A stretch of 64,000 nucleotides of DNA from Corallococcus macrosporus (lineage in GTDB: Bacteria; Myxococcota; Myxococcia; Myxococcales; Myxococcaceae). A program made the position numbers and the translations under genes. The notes below the pieces were generated by a model. It searched no databases. It was not told the DNA's origin and saw only the letters and a list, made by a program, of their open reading frames with translations. The stretch is from the NCBI RefSeq assembly GCF_017302985.1, contig NZ_JAFIMU010000008.1, forward strand, positions 219,043 through 283,042, written 5' to 3'. Positions 38,831 through 48,055 of this stretch are shown piece by piece (the stretch's first letter is position 1; each line of letters starts with the position of its first letter).

Positions 38831-39775
38831 TTACTCCGCGCGCACGTAGTCGCGCTTCATGAGCTGCACCACCGTCTCGGCGGTGAGCACGTCGTCGCCG
38901 TCCGAGTGGTCCAGCACGCCGCCCAGCGAGCCGTGGTTGTGCACGAGCTGCAGCACGTCCAGCATCTCCGGCGTCAGCTCCTTGAGCGGCGCCGTCAACG
39001 GCTGCGCGATGCGCAGCGCCGTGGCCATGGGCGGCAGGTTCGGCTGCAGGCGCTTGAACTCGTCCAGCTGCCGCAGGGCGTCCATCAGGAGCGCTTCCGT
39101 GGAGGAGTCCAGCTCCACCATGAACTCCTGCGTGTCCGCGGGGCGCAGCTCGAAGTCACCCTCTTCCCAGGTGACGATGCGGTTGAAGCTCTTCTGCGGG
39201 CCCAGGTTGTGGTTGTCGTCGATGACCGCGTAGTACACGCGGCCCTGGCGCAGGTAGATGCGGCCCTCGTGGGCGTTGTTCACCACGAGCACGCCGTTCT
39301 TCTTGGACGTGTGGAAGAGCTGGAGCAGGTCCGGGAGGGGAATTTCCTCGATCTTCCCCGTCATGGAGCTGGCCTTGGTGGTGCGCGCGGCCTGGGCGGC
39401 GGCGGCCTCCTCCAGCTTCTGCTTCACGACGCTCTCGTCCACGGCGGCGCTCTCCGCGCCCTGGTGCACGAGCTTGAGGATGGAGGTCCCGATGAGGATG
39501 CGGTCCCCCTCCTTCAGCTTGGCCTGCTTGACCTTCTCGCCGTTGACGAAGGTGCCGTTGGTGGACCCCAGGTCCTCGATGGTGATGGCTCCGTCGGAGA
39601 ACAAGATCTTCGCGTGCTTGCGCGAGACCATGTCCTCCACCAGCACCATGTCCAACTCGCTCGACCGTCCGACGACGATCTGCTTGTTGGCCTTCAGCGG
39701 GAACTCACCGCCCTGGTACTTCCCGGAGATGAACTTGAGGGCAAAGGACTTCGCCGTACCGCCAGGAGTGCTCAC
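38831..39775 (-). CDS. FHA-DUF4388 signalling protein
   Basis: A 314-residue cytoplasmic protein. Residues about 25-105 are an FHA domain that reads phosphothreonine (VVGRSSELDMVLVEDMVSRKHA, then DLGSTNGTFVNG), with the conserved GR, S-H and N-G residues. After a short Ala-rich helix, residues about 135-310 carry a DUF4388-type domain (SMTGKIEEIPLPDLLQLFH, GRIYLRQGRVYYAV, AFNRI-like TWEEGDFEL). Myxobacteria are rich in such proteins and in Ser/Thr kinases. The start is a GTG; no strong ribosome binding site is seen. It follows a TPR gene by 37 bases. Confidence 0.88.
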   Translation of the reverse strand: MSTPGGTAKSFALKFISGKYQGGEFPLKANKQIVVGRSSELDMVLVEDMVSRKHAKILFSDGAITIEDLGSTNGTFVNGEKVKQAKLKEGDRILIGTSILKLVHQGAESAAVDESVVKQKLEEAAAAQAARTTKASSMTGKIEEIPLPDLLQLFHTSKKNGVLVVNNAHEGRIYLRQGRVYYAVIDDNHNLGPQKSFNRIVTWEEGDFELRPADTQEFMVELDSSTEALLMDALRQLDEFKRLQPNLPPMATALRIAQPLTAPLKELTPEMLDVLQLVHNHGSLGGVLDHSDGDDVLTAETVVQLMKRDYVRAE

Positions 39776-39812
39776 GGTGCCGCGACCTCGATGATGGAAG
39801 TTGCCATGGTGC

Positions 39813-40535
39813 TCAACCCGTCACTTCCGCCTTCCCCGGGTCCTTCACCAGGTTGAGGTACATCTGCGCGCTCTTGTTGCCGGGGCTGCGCACGAGCACG
39901 TCTTCCCAGACCTTCACCGCCTCGTCACGGCGTCCCGCCGAATAGAGGGCGATTCCATAATTGATCCGTCCAGGAATGTACGACGGATTCTGCGCGATGA
40001 CCTGTTCGTACTCCGCGATGGCCGCCGCGTTGTCCCCGGCGTCCCTCAGCGCGTTGCCGAGCTTGAGGCGGATGTCCACGAACTCCGGGAAGTGCGCCAG
40101 CGCGCGGCGGTACTCTTCAATGGCCTTCTGCCACACGCCGCTGGAGGCGAACACGTCGCCGATGTCGGCGTACATGTTGGCCACCTTCTTCATGACGTAG
40201 GGGTCCAGCTCGCCAGGGGCGCCCTTCTGGCGGGACAAGGCGGCCTGGTAGACCTCCTTCGCCTCCGCGTACTTCCCCATGTCGTTGTAGATGACCGCCA
40301 GGTTGAGCGCGGCCTCGGTGTACGCGGGGTTGAGCCGCAGCGCGGACTCGAAGGCCCGCTGCGCCCGGGCGAACTGGCCCTGGTCGTGGTAGATGATGCC
40401 GAGCATGTTGTAGACGTCGGCGAAGGTCGGATTCTGCTCGACCACCTTCGTCAGGAACTGCTCGGCCTGGGCGTACTGCTTCTTCTCGAAGGAGCCGCGC
40501 CCGAGGGTCAGTAGCTGCTTGAGGGCTTCGTCCAT
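39813..40535 (-). CDS. Tetratricopeptide repeat protein
   Basis: A 240-residue cytoplasmic protein built of about six TPR units (for example QAEQFLTKVVEQNPTFADVYNMLG, residues 24-47 region, and QRAFESALRLNPAYTEAALNLA). There is no signal peptide or membrane helix. It serves as a scaffold; the partner is unknown, but its place upstream of the FHA gene suggests a joint signalling role. Confidence 0.85.
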   Translation of the reverse strand: MDEALKQLLTLGRGSFEKKQYAQAEQFLTKVVEQNPTFADVYNMLGIIYHDQGQFARAQRAFESALRLNPAYTEAALNLAVIYNDMGKYAEAKEVYQAALSRQKGAPGELDPYVMKKVANMYADIGDVFASSGVWQKAIEEYRRALAHFPEFVDIRLKLGNALRDAGDNAAAIAEYEQVIAQNPSYIPGRINYGIALYSAGRRDEAVKVWEDVLVRSPGNKSAQMYLNLVKDPGKAEVTG

Positions 40536-40572
40536 GACTCGGCCCGCGCGGGCCCCTGCCTCCTCGGGTAGC

Positions 40573-41277
40573 CTACATGAGCCCGGGCGAAAACAAGAAT
40601 TGATCGCCCTCGCGCACGAGCAATAACGGACGCTCCCCCCGGGTGTCGACCGGACGCGCCGGAAGGTCCCCCTCCACCCTGTAGTGCTCCGTCACCGTCG
40701 CCTCGTCCCGCTCCAGCCGCGCGTACCACGCCTGGGCCGTCAGCCGCCGCTTGCTCAAGGGGGCCACCTCCTCCCACGCCTTCCCCGCCCCGCCGTCTCC
40801 TCCCGGGCCCGCCAGCCGGGCGAGCGCGTCCGGCCGGCCCTCCGCCAGGGCCCGCCGCCGCGCCTCCAGCGCCGCCACCACCGCCACCAGCCGGGGGGCC
40901 ACCGAGGACACGGGCCTCCAGCGGCCGGACGCGCGGGTGAAGGGCACGGCCTCCACGCCCGCGGTGCTGACCGTGGTGGGGCCCAGCACGCCCTCGAAGT
41001 CCAGCGTGGCGAAGGCCTCCGCGCTCCGGCCGTCCGGCGCCACCGACACGGTGATGCGCGCGTACTGGAGCCTGCGTGACATGAGCGGCACGTTCGTGCC
41101 CGGAACGGAGAGCGACACGCCGTCGTGCTCGGCTTCCTTCAGGGCGGTGATGACCTCCGCCTCCGGCCCGGCCGCGAAGCCCAGCAGGCGCGGGCCCAGG
41201 AACAGGAGGACGCCGGTGACCGCGAGCACGGCGATGCCGATGCCCCCCAGCCGCCCCCAGTCCTCCAGGCGCCTCAC
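40573..41277 (-). CDS. Membrane-anchored protein of unknown function
   Basis: A 234-residue protein with one N-terminal membrane helix (GGIGIAVLAVTGVLLFLG) and an exported soluble part. The middle looks like a beta sheet (ITVSVAPDGRSAEAFATLDFEG), followed by an Ala-rich helix and a final strand pair, somewhat like small NTF2-type folds, which is a guess. The GTG start overlaps the bamD stop by four bases (GTGA), so translation is coupled. No family recognised. Confidence 0.7.
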   Translation of the reverse strand: MRRLEDWGRLGGIGIAVLAVTGVLLFLGPRLLGFAAGPEAEVITALKEAEHDGVSLSVPGTNVPLMSRRLQYARITVSVAPDGRSAEAFATLDFEGVLGPTTVSTAGVEAVPFTRASGRWRPVSSVAPRLVAVVAALEARRRALAEGRPDALARLAGPGGDGGAGKAWEEVAPLSKRRLTAQAWYARLERDEATVTEHYRVEGDLPARPVDTRGERPLLLVREGDQFLFSPGLM

Positions 41278-42044
41278 GACCCCAGCATCTTCTGGGCGCG
41301 CTGGGCGGCGGGCGTGCCCGGCAGGCGCTTGAGGACCTCACGCAGCGTGTTCTGCGCGCGCTCCGTGTCGTTGAGCTTCACGTAGGCGTTGTGCAGGTCG
41401 AAGAGGGCCTCCTCTTCCAGCGGCGTGCCCGGGTAGTCCTTGAGCAGCCCCTCCAGGCGCTGGGCCACGGCCTTCCAGCGCTCGCGCTTGGCGTAGAAGG
41501 ACGCGACGTAGAGCTCGTGGCGCGCCAGGCGCTGGCGGGCGTCGTCGGCGTGCACCTTGGCGTCCTTCGCGTACTGCGAATCCGGGTACTGGCGCAGGAA
41601 GCCGTTCATGGCCCGGAGCGCGTCGTACATGGGCTTCTGCTCCTTCTCGTAGGAAGGCGGCAGGGCGAAGAACTCCGAGGGGAACTCCTCCACGTAGGAG
41701 AGCGCCGCGCGGTAGGCGGCGTAGTCCACCTTGGGGTGGGTGGGGTGCAGCTTGATGAAGGAGTCGAACTTGTCGCGCGACTCCGGGAACATCTCCCGGG
41801 CGAAGTCCAGGTCCGCCAGCTTCAGCTCCGCCTCGCGGGCTGCCTCCAGGTAGGGGAACTTGGTGCGGACGTGGTCGAAGTACTTCTCCGCCTTGAGGAA
41901 GTCCTTGTCCTCCAGCGCGGCCTCGCCCAGCGCCAGGTTCTCCGCCGCCTGGGTGGCGTAGTCGGGCTCGCCCGCGGGCCCCGCGGAGAGGGCGGCACAG
42001 GAGGTCATCAGCAGGGCGGTCAGGACGAGGACGGCGGAGCGCAT
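41274..42044 (-). CDS. bamD: Outer membrane protein assembly factor BamD
   Basis: A 256-residue lipoprotein (LTALLMTSCAAL) of the beta-barrel assembly machine at the inner face of the outer membrane. It has TPR-like helix pairs typical of BamD/YfiO: YFDHVRTKFPYLEAAREAELKLADLDF, a FDSFIKLHPTHPKVDYAAYR block and a FLRQYPDSQYAKDAK block. The ATG at 42044 is preferred over GTG 42047. It lies 12 bases after recX and is coupled to the membrane protein gene downstream. Confidence 0.9.
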   Translation of the reverse strand: MRSAVLVLTALLMTSCAALSAGPAGEPDYATQAAENLALGEAALEDKDFLKAEKYFDHVRTKFPYLEAAREAELKLADLDFAREMFPESRDKFDSFIKLHPTHPKVDYAAYRAALSYVEEFPSEFFALPPSYEKEQKPMYDALRAMNGFLRQYPDSQYAKDAKVHADDARQRLARHELYVASFYAKRERWKAVAQRLEGLLKDYPGTPLEEEALFDLHNAYVKLNDTERAQNTLREVLKRLPGTPAAQRAQKMLGS

Positions 42045-42056
42045 CACGCCCCCAAA

Positions 42057-42563
42057 CTATTCGTCCTGCCCGGAGGGGTCCAGCGAAGGTTCTCCCACCA
42101 GCCGGGTCACGATGTCCGGCGCGAAACCCCGGCTGAGCAACAGCCGCCCCGCGCGGGCCTGCTCCTTCGCGTCCAGCGGGCGGCCCGCCAGGCGCCGCTT
42201 CTCCAGCACCTGCCGGGCGGCCTCCAGCGCGTCGAAGCCCACCGCGTCCTTCGCCTCGGACAGCGCCCGCCGGGCCTCCGTGCCCTCCAGCCCGTGCGCC
42301 TGCAGCCGCTGGAGCACCGCCCGGGGCCCCAGCTTCCCCTTGCCCAGCAGGGCCGCGGCGCGTTCGCGCGCGAACTTCGCGTCGTCCAGGTAGCCCCACT
42401 CCGACAGGCGGGTCATCACCGCGTCGCGCACGGACGCCGGGAAGCCCTTGCGCTCCAGCGCGAGCGTCAGCTCATGCCGGCTCCTGCCGCGCGCCTTGAG
42501 CAGGCGCAGGCAGGCGTCGGTGGCGCGCTGGACAGCCTCTGGCCCTTCGGGCTCGTCAACCAT
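42057..42563 (-). CDS. recX: Regulatory protein RecX
   Basis: A 168-residue all-helical RecA regulator. Three-helix repeats are seen (CLRLLKARGRSRHELTLAL, SEWGYLDDAKFARERA, GKGKLGPRAVLQRLQAHG), the last two being the most conserved parts of RecX. It inhibits RecA filaments. recA is not in the window. AGGGA lies eight bases upstream of the ATG. Confidence 0.9.
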   Translation of the reverse strand: MVDEPEGPEAVQRATDACLRLLKARGRSRHELTLALERKGFPASVRDAVMTRLSEWGYLDDAKFARERAAALLGKGKLGPRAVLQRLQAHGLEGTEARRALSEAKDAVGFDALEAARQVLEKRRLAGRPLDAKEQARAGRLLLSRGFAPDIVTRLVGEPSLDPSGQDE

Positions 42564-42599
42564 CGCGGAGTCCCTACCATGTGGTAACAGGCCATCGCC

Positions 42600-43337
42600 A
42601 TGCACCCCATCCTCGCCCGCTTCCTCACCGCCGACGCCGCCAGGGAAACGCTCCGCAAGGAGAAGGCGGGTGAACCGCTGACTCCGGAGGAGCAGCACTT
42701 CGTGACCGCCGCGGACGCCAACCCCAAGCAGAAGGCCATGCTGCTGGGCGTGAGCGGCCGCGCGCTGTCCTCCGACGCCCAGGCCGCGCTGGTGCTGCTG
42801 GCCGCGCACGCCGCCGCGCGCGCGCTCACGCAGGACGAGGCGCTCTCCGCCGCGACGCAGAAGGCGCGCGAGGCGCTGAAGGAGGAGGGCGCGAGCGACG
42901 AGGAGTCCGATGCCTTCCTCGCGTCCATCCTGCTGGAGGAGGCCTTCGGCTACGAGCAGGAGGTGGACAGCTTCGACGCGGACTACGTGAAGGAGTCCCT
43001 GGGCGAGGTGCCCGCCCTGGCCGCGCTGTCCAAGGAGTCCGTGGACGCGCTGTTCCTCGCGTTCGCCAAGGCCGCGCCCAACGACGCGGACCGCAAGGCG
43101 CGCGAGCACATGGCCCGAGCGCTGTTCGACATCGCGTGGTCGGAGGGGCCCACCTCCATCAACCCGGAGCACCTGGAGACGCTGCTCGACAACGAGGTCG
43201 TCCAGGAGTCCGACGAGGTGCAGGACGCGCGCGTACGCGCCACCGTGTCCCTCTTGCAGACGCTGGCGCACCAGGGGCTCATCGGCCCGATGCGCCTCAC
43301 CCGGCTGCGCGCGCAGCTGGGGGACGACGACGCCTGA
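42600..43337 (+). CDS. Conserved-looking helical protein of unknown function
   Basis: A 245-residue, acidic, almost wholly helical cytoplasmic protein (PILARFLTADAARETLRKEKAGEPLTPEE at the start, spanning the first helices). No signal peptide, metal motif or known domain is seen. The high GC3 and good codon bias support a real gene. It is divergent from recX with 36 bases between and convergent to the pilT-like gene. Confidence 0.7.
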   Translation: MHPILARFLTADAARETLRKEKAGEPLTPEEQHFVTAADANPKQKAMLLGVSGRALSSDAQAALVLLAAHAAARALTQDEALSAATQKAREALKEEGASDEESDAFLASILLEEAFGYEQEVDSFDADYVKESLGEVPALAALSKESVDALFLAFAKAAPNDADRKAREHMARALFDIAWSEGPTSINPEHLETLLDNEVVQESDEVQDARVRATVSLLQTLAHQGLIGPMRLTRLRAQLGDDDA

Positions 43338-43366
43338 AGCGCCGCCCTCCCCTTTCGCCCGGCTGA

Positions 43367-44785
43367 CTAGAAGCGTTCGATCTGGAAGTCGTCGTCGCCG
43401 CCGGCCGCCGGAGCGGGCGCGGCCACCGGCGCGGGCGTGGGCGGACGGGCCGCCACCTGCGGCGGCAGCGGCCGGCCCTGGACGACGCCGGGCGGAGGCG
43501 TGGCGGGACGCGGCGCCGCGACACCGGGCGGAGGCGTCATCGGACGGGCCGCCATGGGCGCGCCGGGACGCGGGGCCTGGGGCACCGGCGCGGGCGTGGG
43601 CGCCGCGGGGGCCGCCGCGGCGGGCGCGCCCTTCTGCGCGAAGGACGCCGAGCCCGGGATGGGCCGCTCCTCGCCGGCCTTGGCGTCGAAGTTGTCCCAC
43701 TTCGAGTCGGACGTGCCGCTGATGCCGGAGAAGCGCAGCGCGAAGTCGTCCGGGTTGCTGGCCTGGCGGTGGGCCTCGTCGTAGGTGACCAGGCCGTTGC
43801 GCACCAGGCTCATCAGCGACTGGTCGAAGGTCTGCATCCCGTAGGAGTCCGTGCCCTGCGAGATGGCGTCGTGGATCTCCTTCGTGCGGTCCTTGTCCTC
43901 AATCAGCTCACGCACGCGCGCGGTGACGCGCAGCACCTCCACCGCGGCCACGCGGCCCTTGCCGTCCGCGCGCGGCACCAGACGCTGACTCACGACGCCG
44001 CGGAGCACGCTGGAGAGCTGCAGGCGCACCTGCTTCTGCTGGTGCGGGGGGAACGCGGACACGATGCGGTTGATGGTCTCCGTGGCGTCCAGCGTGTGCA
44101 GCGTGGACATCACCAGGTGGCCCGTCTCCGCGGCGTGGAGCGCCGTTTCAATGGTCTCGTGGTCGCGCATTTCGCCCACCAGGATGACGTCCGGGTCCTG
44201 GCGCAGCGCGGACTTGAGGGCCTGCGAGAAGCTCATCGTGTCCACACCCACTTCGCGCTGGTTCACGATGGAGCGCTTGTCGCGGATGAGGAACTCGATG
44301 GGGTCCTCGATGGTCATGATGTGGTTGGTTTCGTTGGAGTTGATGTAGTCGATCATCGCCGCCAACGTGGTGGACTTGCCGGAGCCCGTGGTGCCCGTCA
44401 CCAGCACCAGGCCGCGCTCCTCACCGCACACCTTCTCCAGCACCGTGGGGAGCAGCAGGTCCTTCATCGTCATCACCTTGAAGGGGATGACGCGCAGCAC
44501 CGCGCCCACCGTGCCGCGCTGCTGGAAGACGTTCACGCGGAAGCGGCCCAGGCCCGGCACGCCGTAGGCCAGGTCCACTTCGTTGCTGACCTTGAACTTC
44601 TCCTTCTGGAACTCGTTCATGATGCCGAACGCCATGCGCGCCACCTCTTCCGGGGGCAGGCGGCGGCCGTCCTTGAGCGGCACCAGCGAACCGTCCACGC
44701 GGAACATGGGCGGCAGTCCCGCCTTCAGGTGGATGTCGGAGGCTCCGCCGCGCAGGGCGATCTGCAGGATTTCGTTGAGTTCCAT
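43367..44785 (-). CDS. PilT-type retraction ATPase with Pro/Ala-rich C-terminal tail
   Basis: A 472-residue type IV pilus retraction ATPase paralogue. Residues 1-350 are a full PilT: ASDIHLKAGLPP, Walker A TGTTGSGKST, the Asp box TIEDPIEFL, Walker B ILVGEMRDHETIETAL, His box STLHTLDATETI and the C-terminal VRELIEDKDRTKEI block in place of AIRNLIRE. The final 100 or so residues are a disordered Pro/Ala/Gly tail ending in an acidic patch and DFQIERF. No other pil gene is nearby; it lies 143 bases after rpsI and is likely separately transcribed. Confidence 0.9.
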   Translation of the reverse strand: MELNEILQIALRGGASDIHLKAGLPPMFRVDGSLVPLKDGRRLPPEEVARMAFGIMNEFQKEKFKVSNEVDLAYGVPGLGRFRVNVFQQRGTVGAVLRVIPFKVMTMKDLLLPTVLEKVCGEERGLVLVTGTTGSGKSTTLAAMIDYINSNETNHIMTIEDPIEFLIRDKRSIVNQREVGVDTMSFSQALKSALRQDPDVILVGEMRDHETIETALHAAETGHLVMSTLHTLDATETINRIVSAFPPHQQKQVRLQLSSVLRGVVSQRLVPRADGKGRVAAVEVLRVTARVRELIEDKDRTKEIHDAISQGTDSYGMQTFDQSLMSLVRNGLVTYDEAHRQASNPDDFALRFSGISGTSDSKWDNFDAKAGEERPIPGSASFAQKGAPAAAAPAAPTPAPVPQAPRPGAPMAARPMTPPPGVAAPRPATPPPGVVQGRPLPPQVAARPPTPAPVAAPAPAAGGDDDFQIERF

Positions 44786-44863
44786 GAGAGGGCCCGGATG
44801 GTAGCAGAACGCCCGCGCCCCTCGCGACGGGGCCGCGCCCACCCGCTTGCCCGCAAAGCACGA

Positions 44864-44895
44864 CGGCGGAGGCTTCCCGAAGGAAACCCCCGCCG
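44864..44895 (-). terminator. Stem-loop after rplM-rpsI
   Basis: An imperfect 12-14 base stem (CGGCGG...TTCC with GGAA...CCGCCG) around a CGAA-type tetraloop, 33 bases after the rpsI stop on the minus strand. Confidence 0.6.
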
Positions 44896-44928
44896 AAGAG
44901 CGGCCGGACAGCTGGCCGGCAAGCGTGA

Positions 44929-45330
44929 TTAGCGCTTGGAGAACTGGAACCGACGACGGGCGCCGGGCTGGCCGTACTTCTTGCGCTCGACCGCGCGGGC
45001 ATCGCGGGTGAGGAAGCCGGCCTTCTTCAGCGCCGGACGGAACTCCGGGTTGAAGGCGCACAGCGCGCGCGCGATGCCGTGACGGATGGCACCGGCCTGG
45101 CCGGAGAGGCCGCCGCCGCGCACGTTGACCGTGACGTCGAGCTTGCCCTTCTGCTCCAGGATCTCCAGCGGCTGGTTGAGCACCATCTTCGACGTCTCAC
45201 GGCCGAAGTACTCGTTGATGTCGCGGCCGTTGATGACGACAGCGCCGTTGCCAGGACGCACCCAGACGCGAGCGGTGGCCTCCTTGCGGCGGCCCGTGGC
45301 GTAGAAACCGAGTTCAGGATTGATCGCCAT
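44929..45330 (-). CDS. rpsI: 30S ribosomal protein S9
   Basis: A 133-residue S9. The block [20 protein letters not shown] near the N-terminus and the basic C-terminal tail ending RRRFQFSKR, which reaches the P-site tRNA, are both present. It follows rplM by nine bases, the normal rplM-rpsI operon. Confidence 0.98.
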   Translation of the reverse strand: MAINPELGFYATGRRKEATARVWVRPGNGAVVINGRDINEYFGRETSKMVLNQPLEILEQKGKLDVTVNVRGGGLSGQAGAIRHGIARALCAFNPEFRPALKKAGFLTRDARAVERKKYGQPGARRRFQFSKR

Positions 45331-45339
45331 GGTTGTTCC

Positions 45340-45786
45340 TTACGCCTCGACCTTGAACGCCACCGGCTTCTGGGCGGTGTGCGGATGGGTGTCACCAGCA
45401 TAGACCTTGAGCTTCGTCATCATCTGACGGCCCAGGGCATTGCGGGGCAGCATGCGGCGCACGGCGTTGAGGATGATGTCCTCGGGGTGACGCTGGCGCA
45501 GCTTCGCGAGGTTGGTGATCTTCAGGGCGCCCGGGAAACCGGCGTACGGGTGACGGTAGTACTGCTTGTCCGTCTCCTTCGTGCCCGTCACCTTCACCTT
45601 GTCGGCGTTGATGACGATGACGTGGTCACCCGTGTCGATGGACGGGGTGTACGTGGGCTTGTGCTTGCCCTTCAGGAGGGTGGCGATCTGACTGGCGGCG
45701 CGACCAAGCACCTTGTCGGACACGTCGATGACGTGCCACTGGCGCTTGATGTCCCCAGCCTTGGCGCTGTAGGTCTTCTGCGACAT
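45340..45786 (-). CDS. rplM: 50S ribosomal protein L13
   Basis: A 148-residue L13 with KTYSAKAGDIKRQWHVIDVSDKVLGR at the N-terminus region and the GKHKPTYTP, YYRHPYAGFPG and VRRMLPRNALGRQMMTKLKVYAG blocks. The ATG at 45786 is the family start. A leader of roughly 110 bases precedes it, in which autoregulation could occur, though I see no recognised structure. Confidence 0.98.
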   Translation of the reverse strand: MSQKTYSAKAGDIKRQWHVIDVSDKVLGRAASQIATLLKGKHKPTYTPSIDTGDHVIVINADKVKVTGTKETDKQYYRHPYAGFPGALKITNLAKLRQRHPEDIILNAVRRMLPRNALGRQMMTKLKVYAGDTHPHTAQKPVAFKVEA

Positions 45787-45903
45787 TTCGTGCACTCCAG
45801 ACTTCGGCGCGGCGCCCAGGTGCATGCCAGGGGCCGCGTGCTCGTGCGATACCAACCGCGGGTCCTCCGCCTTAACTCCGACAGAAGCCCGGAAAGGCTG
45901 ACC

Positions 45904-45932
45904 CTCCTAGTAGGACGGCGGGATCAAGTCAA
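45904..45932 (-). promoter_or_regulatory. Possible rplM promoter
   Basis: On the minus strand TTGACT is followed after 17 bases by TAGGAG, or after 14 by TACTAG. The -35 is good, but neither -10 is ideal at its spacing. It lies just after the helicase stop and fits the start of the ribosomal protein operon. Confidence 0.4.
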
Positions 45933-45954
45933 GGTTGGGCGTACGGGGAGCCCG

Positions 45955-48021
45955 CTAGGGCGCCCGGCCAGGGGTGCCCGGGCCCGGTCCCCCGGCGGTG
46001 GGCTTCTTGAAGCGCTCCTTCAGGTTCGCGAAGAAGTTCTTCTCCTTCTCATCCGGAGGGCCTTGACGCGGCGCGTCCATGTCCACGACCTCGAAGGCGT
46101 CCGGGGGCAGGTCCTCCAGGAAGCGCGAGGGCGTGCGGGGGACCTCCTTGCCGCGCTTCACGCGTACGGTGGAGCGCGTGAGGTAGAGCAGCTCCTTGGC
46201 GCGGGTGATGCCCACGTAGCAGAGGCGGCGCTCCTCCTCGAGGTTCTGCGCCTCGCCCTGCATGCCGCCGTGGGGCATCAGGTCCTCCTCCATGCCGATG
46301 AAGAAGACGAGCCGGTACTCCAGGCCCTTGGAGGCGTGCAGGGACATGAGCGTCACGCGCTTGTTCTGCCCCGGCACCTCTTCCTCCTCCTGGCGCGTGT
46401 CCAGGCTGAGGCGGTTCAAGTACGTGAGGAGGCTGGCCTTGGGGCCCTCGCGCTTCTCGAACTTCTCCAGTGACGCGAGCACCCCGTCCACGCCCTTGAG
46501 CTTCTTGTCCGCGGCGGTGCCGGAGACGGCCTTGGCGCGGGTGGCCTCGCGGAAGCCGATCTCCTCCAGCAGCTTGTGCGTGGCCTCCGACAGGCGGGGC
46601 GTCTGGGCGAAGGCGTCGCGGTAGCGCTCCACCATCTCCACGAACTCCAGCACCTTGCCGCCCGCGCCCGCGGGCAGGTCGTCGTAGGTGTCCGCGCGGC
46701 GCATCACCGTCCAGAGCGTCACGCCCTCCGCGCGCGAGTGCGCGTGCAGCCGCTCCATGGTGACGTCACCGATGCCGCGCGAGGGCACGTTGACGATGCG
46801 CATGAGGGAGATCTCGTCCAGCTTGTTCGCCAGGACCTTGAAGTACGCGATGACGTCCTTCACCTCGCTGCGGTCGAAGAACTCGCTGCCGCCCACGACT
46901 TCGTAGGGGATGTTCTTCTCCCGCAGCATCTCCTCCACCGGGTGGGCCTGGCCGTTGGTGCGGTAGAGCACCGCGATGTCGTCCGCGGGGATGCCCAGCG
47001 AGATGTGCTTCTGGATTTCATGCGCGATGAAGCGCGCCTCCTCCTCGTCGTTGGGGCACGCCACCACCTTCACCAGCGGACCGCCCTTGCGGTCGGTCCA
47101 CATGCGCTTGTCCTTGCGCTCCGGGTTCTTGGCGATGACGGCGTTGGCCGCGTCCAGCACGCGCTGCATGGAGCGGTAGTTCTGCTCCAGCCGCACCTCC
47201 TTGCCGCCCGGGAAGTGCTTGTCGAAGTCCAGGATGTTGCGCACCTCCGCGCCGCGCCAGGAGTAGATGCACTGGTCGTCGTCGCCCACCGCGCACACGT
47301 TCCGGGCCGTGCCCGCCAGGAGCTTGAGCAGGTCCAGCTGGGCGTGGTTGGTGTCCTGGAACTCGTCCACCAGGAGGTACTGGAAGCGGGCCGTGTACTT
47401 GCGGTGCAGGTCCGGGTGCTCGCGCAACAGGCGCGCGGGCAGCACCAGCAGGTCGTCGAAGTCCACCGAGCCCTGCGCCTTGAGCGCGAGCTGGTAGTCC
47501 GCGAAGACCATGGAGGTGATGAGGTCGTAGTCGTCCCCCATCCCCTCCGGCTTGGGCTGGGGCGCCTCCCCGGAGTTCTTCGCCTTGGAGATGAGCGTGA
47601 GGACCTTGCGCGCGTCGAAGGCGCGGTCATCGATGCGCTTCTCGCGCATGGCGCGGCGGATGATGGAGAGCTGGTCGCCCATGTCCGCGATGGCGAACTT
47701 CTTCGGCCAGCCCAGCCGGTGGATGTCCTCGCGCAGCATCTCCGCGCCGAACGCGTGGAAGGTGCAGACGAGCACGCCCTGGGCACGAGGCCCGGCCATG
47801 TGGATGAGCCGCTCCTTCATCTCCGTGGCGGCCTTGTTGGTGAAGGTCACGGCCAGGATGTTGCGGGCCATGATGTGGTTCGGCCGCTCGTTGAGCAGGT
47901 GGACGATGCGGTGGGTGATGACCCGCGTCTTTCCACTGCCCGCGCCCGCCAGCACGAGCAGCGGGCCCTGGAGCGTCTCGACGGCCTCGCGCTGAGGAGG
48001 ATTGAGCTTCGAAAGGTCCAT
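45955..48021 (-). CDS. UvrD/Rep/PcrA family 3'-5' DNA helicase
   Basis: A 688-residue superfamily 1A helicase. Motif order: Q motif LNPPQREAV, Walker A LAGAGSGKT, FTNKAA (Ia), LLVDEFQDTN (II), DDDQCIYSWRGA (III), LEQNYRS (IV), VTLMSLHASKGLEY (V) and EERRLCYVGITRAKELLYL (VI). It unwinds DNA in repair or helps replication forks past blocks. The 2B region and length fit Rep or PcrA as much as UvrD, so I give no symbol. A charged, Pro-rich tail of about 50 residues ends the protein. Confidence 0.94.
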   Translation of the reverse strand: MDLSKLNPPQREAVETLQGPLLVLAGAGSGKTRVITHRIVHLLNERPNHIMARNILAVTFTNKAATEMKERLIHMAGPRAQGVLVCTFHAFGAEMLREDIHRLGWPKKFAIADMGDQLSIIRRAMREKRIDDRAFDARKVLTLISKAKNSGEAPQPKPEGMGDDYDLITSMVFADYQLALKAQGSVDFDDLLVLPARLLREHPDLHRKYTARFQYLLVDEFQDTNHAQLDLLKLLAGTARNVCAVGDDDQCIYSWRGAEVRNILDFDKHFPGGKEVRLEQNYRSMQRVLDAANAVIAKNPERKDKRMWTDRKGGPLVKVVACPNDEEEARFIAHEIQKHISLGIPADDIAVLYRTNGQAHPVEEMLREKNIPYEVVGGSEFFDRSEVKDVIAYFKVLANKLDEISLMRIVNVPSRGIGDVTMERLHAHSRAEGVTLWTVMRRADTYDDLPAGAGGKVLEFVEMVERYRDAFAQTPRLSEATHKLLEEIGFREATRAKAVSGTAADKKLKGVDGVLASLEKFEKREGPKASLLTYLNRLSLDTRQEEEEVPGQNKRVTLMSLHASKGLEYRLVFFIGMEEDLMPHGGMQGEAQNLEEERRLCYVGITRAKELLYLTRSTVRVKRGKEVPRTPSRFLEDLPPDAFEVVDMDAPRQGPPDEKEKNFFANLKERFKKPTAGGPGPGTPGRAP

Positions 48022-48055
48022 TGCGCGCGGGCCAGGGATACCCTTTGATTCGTCC

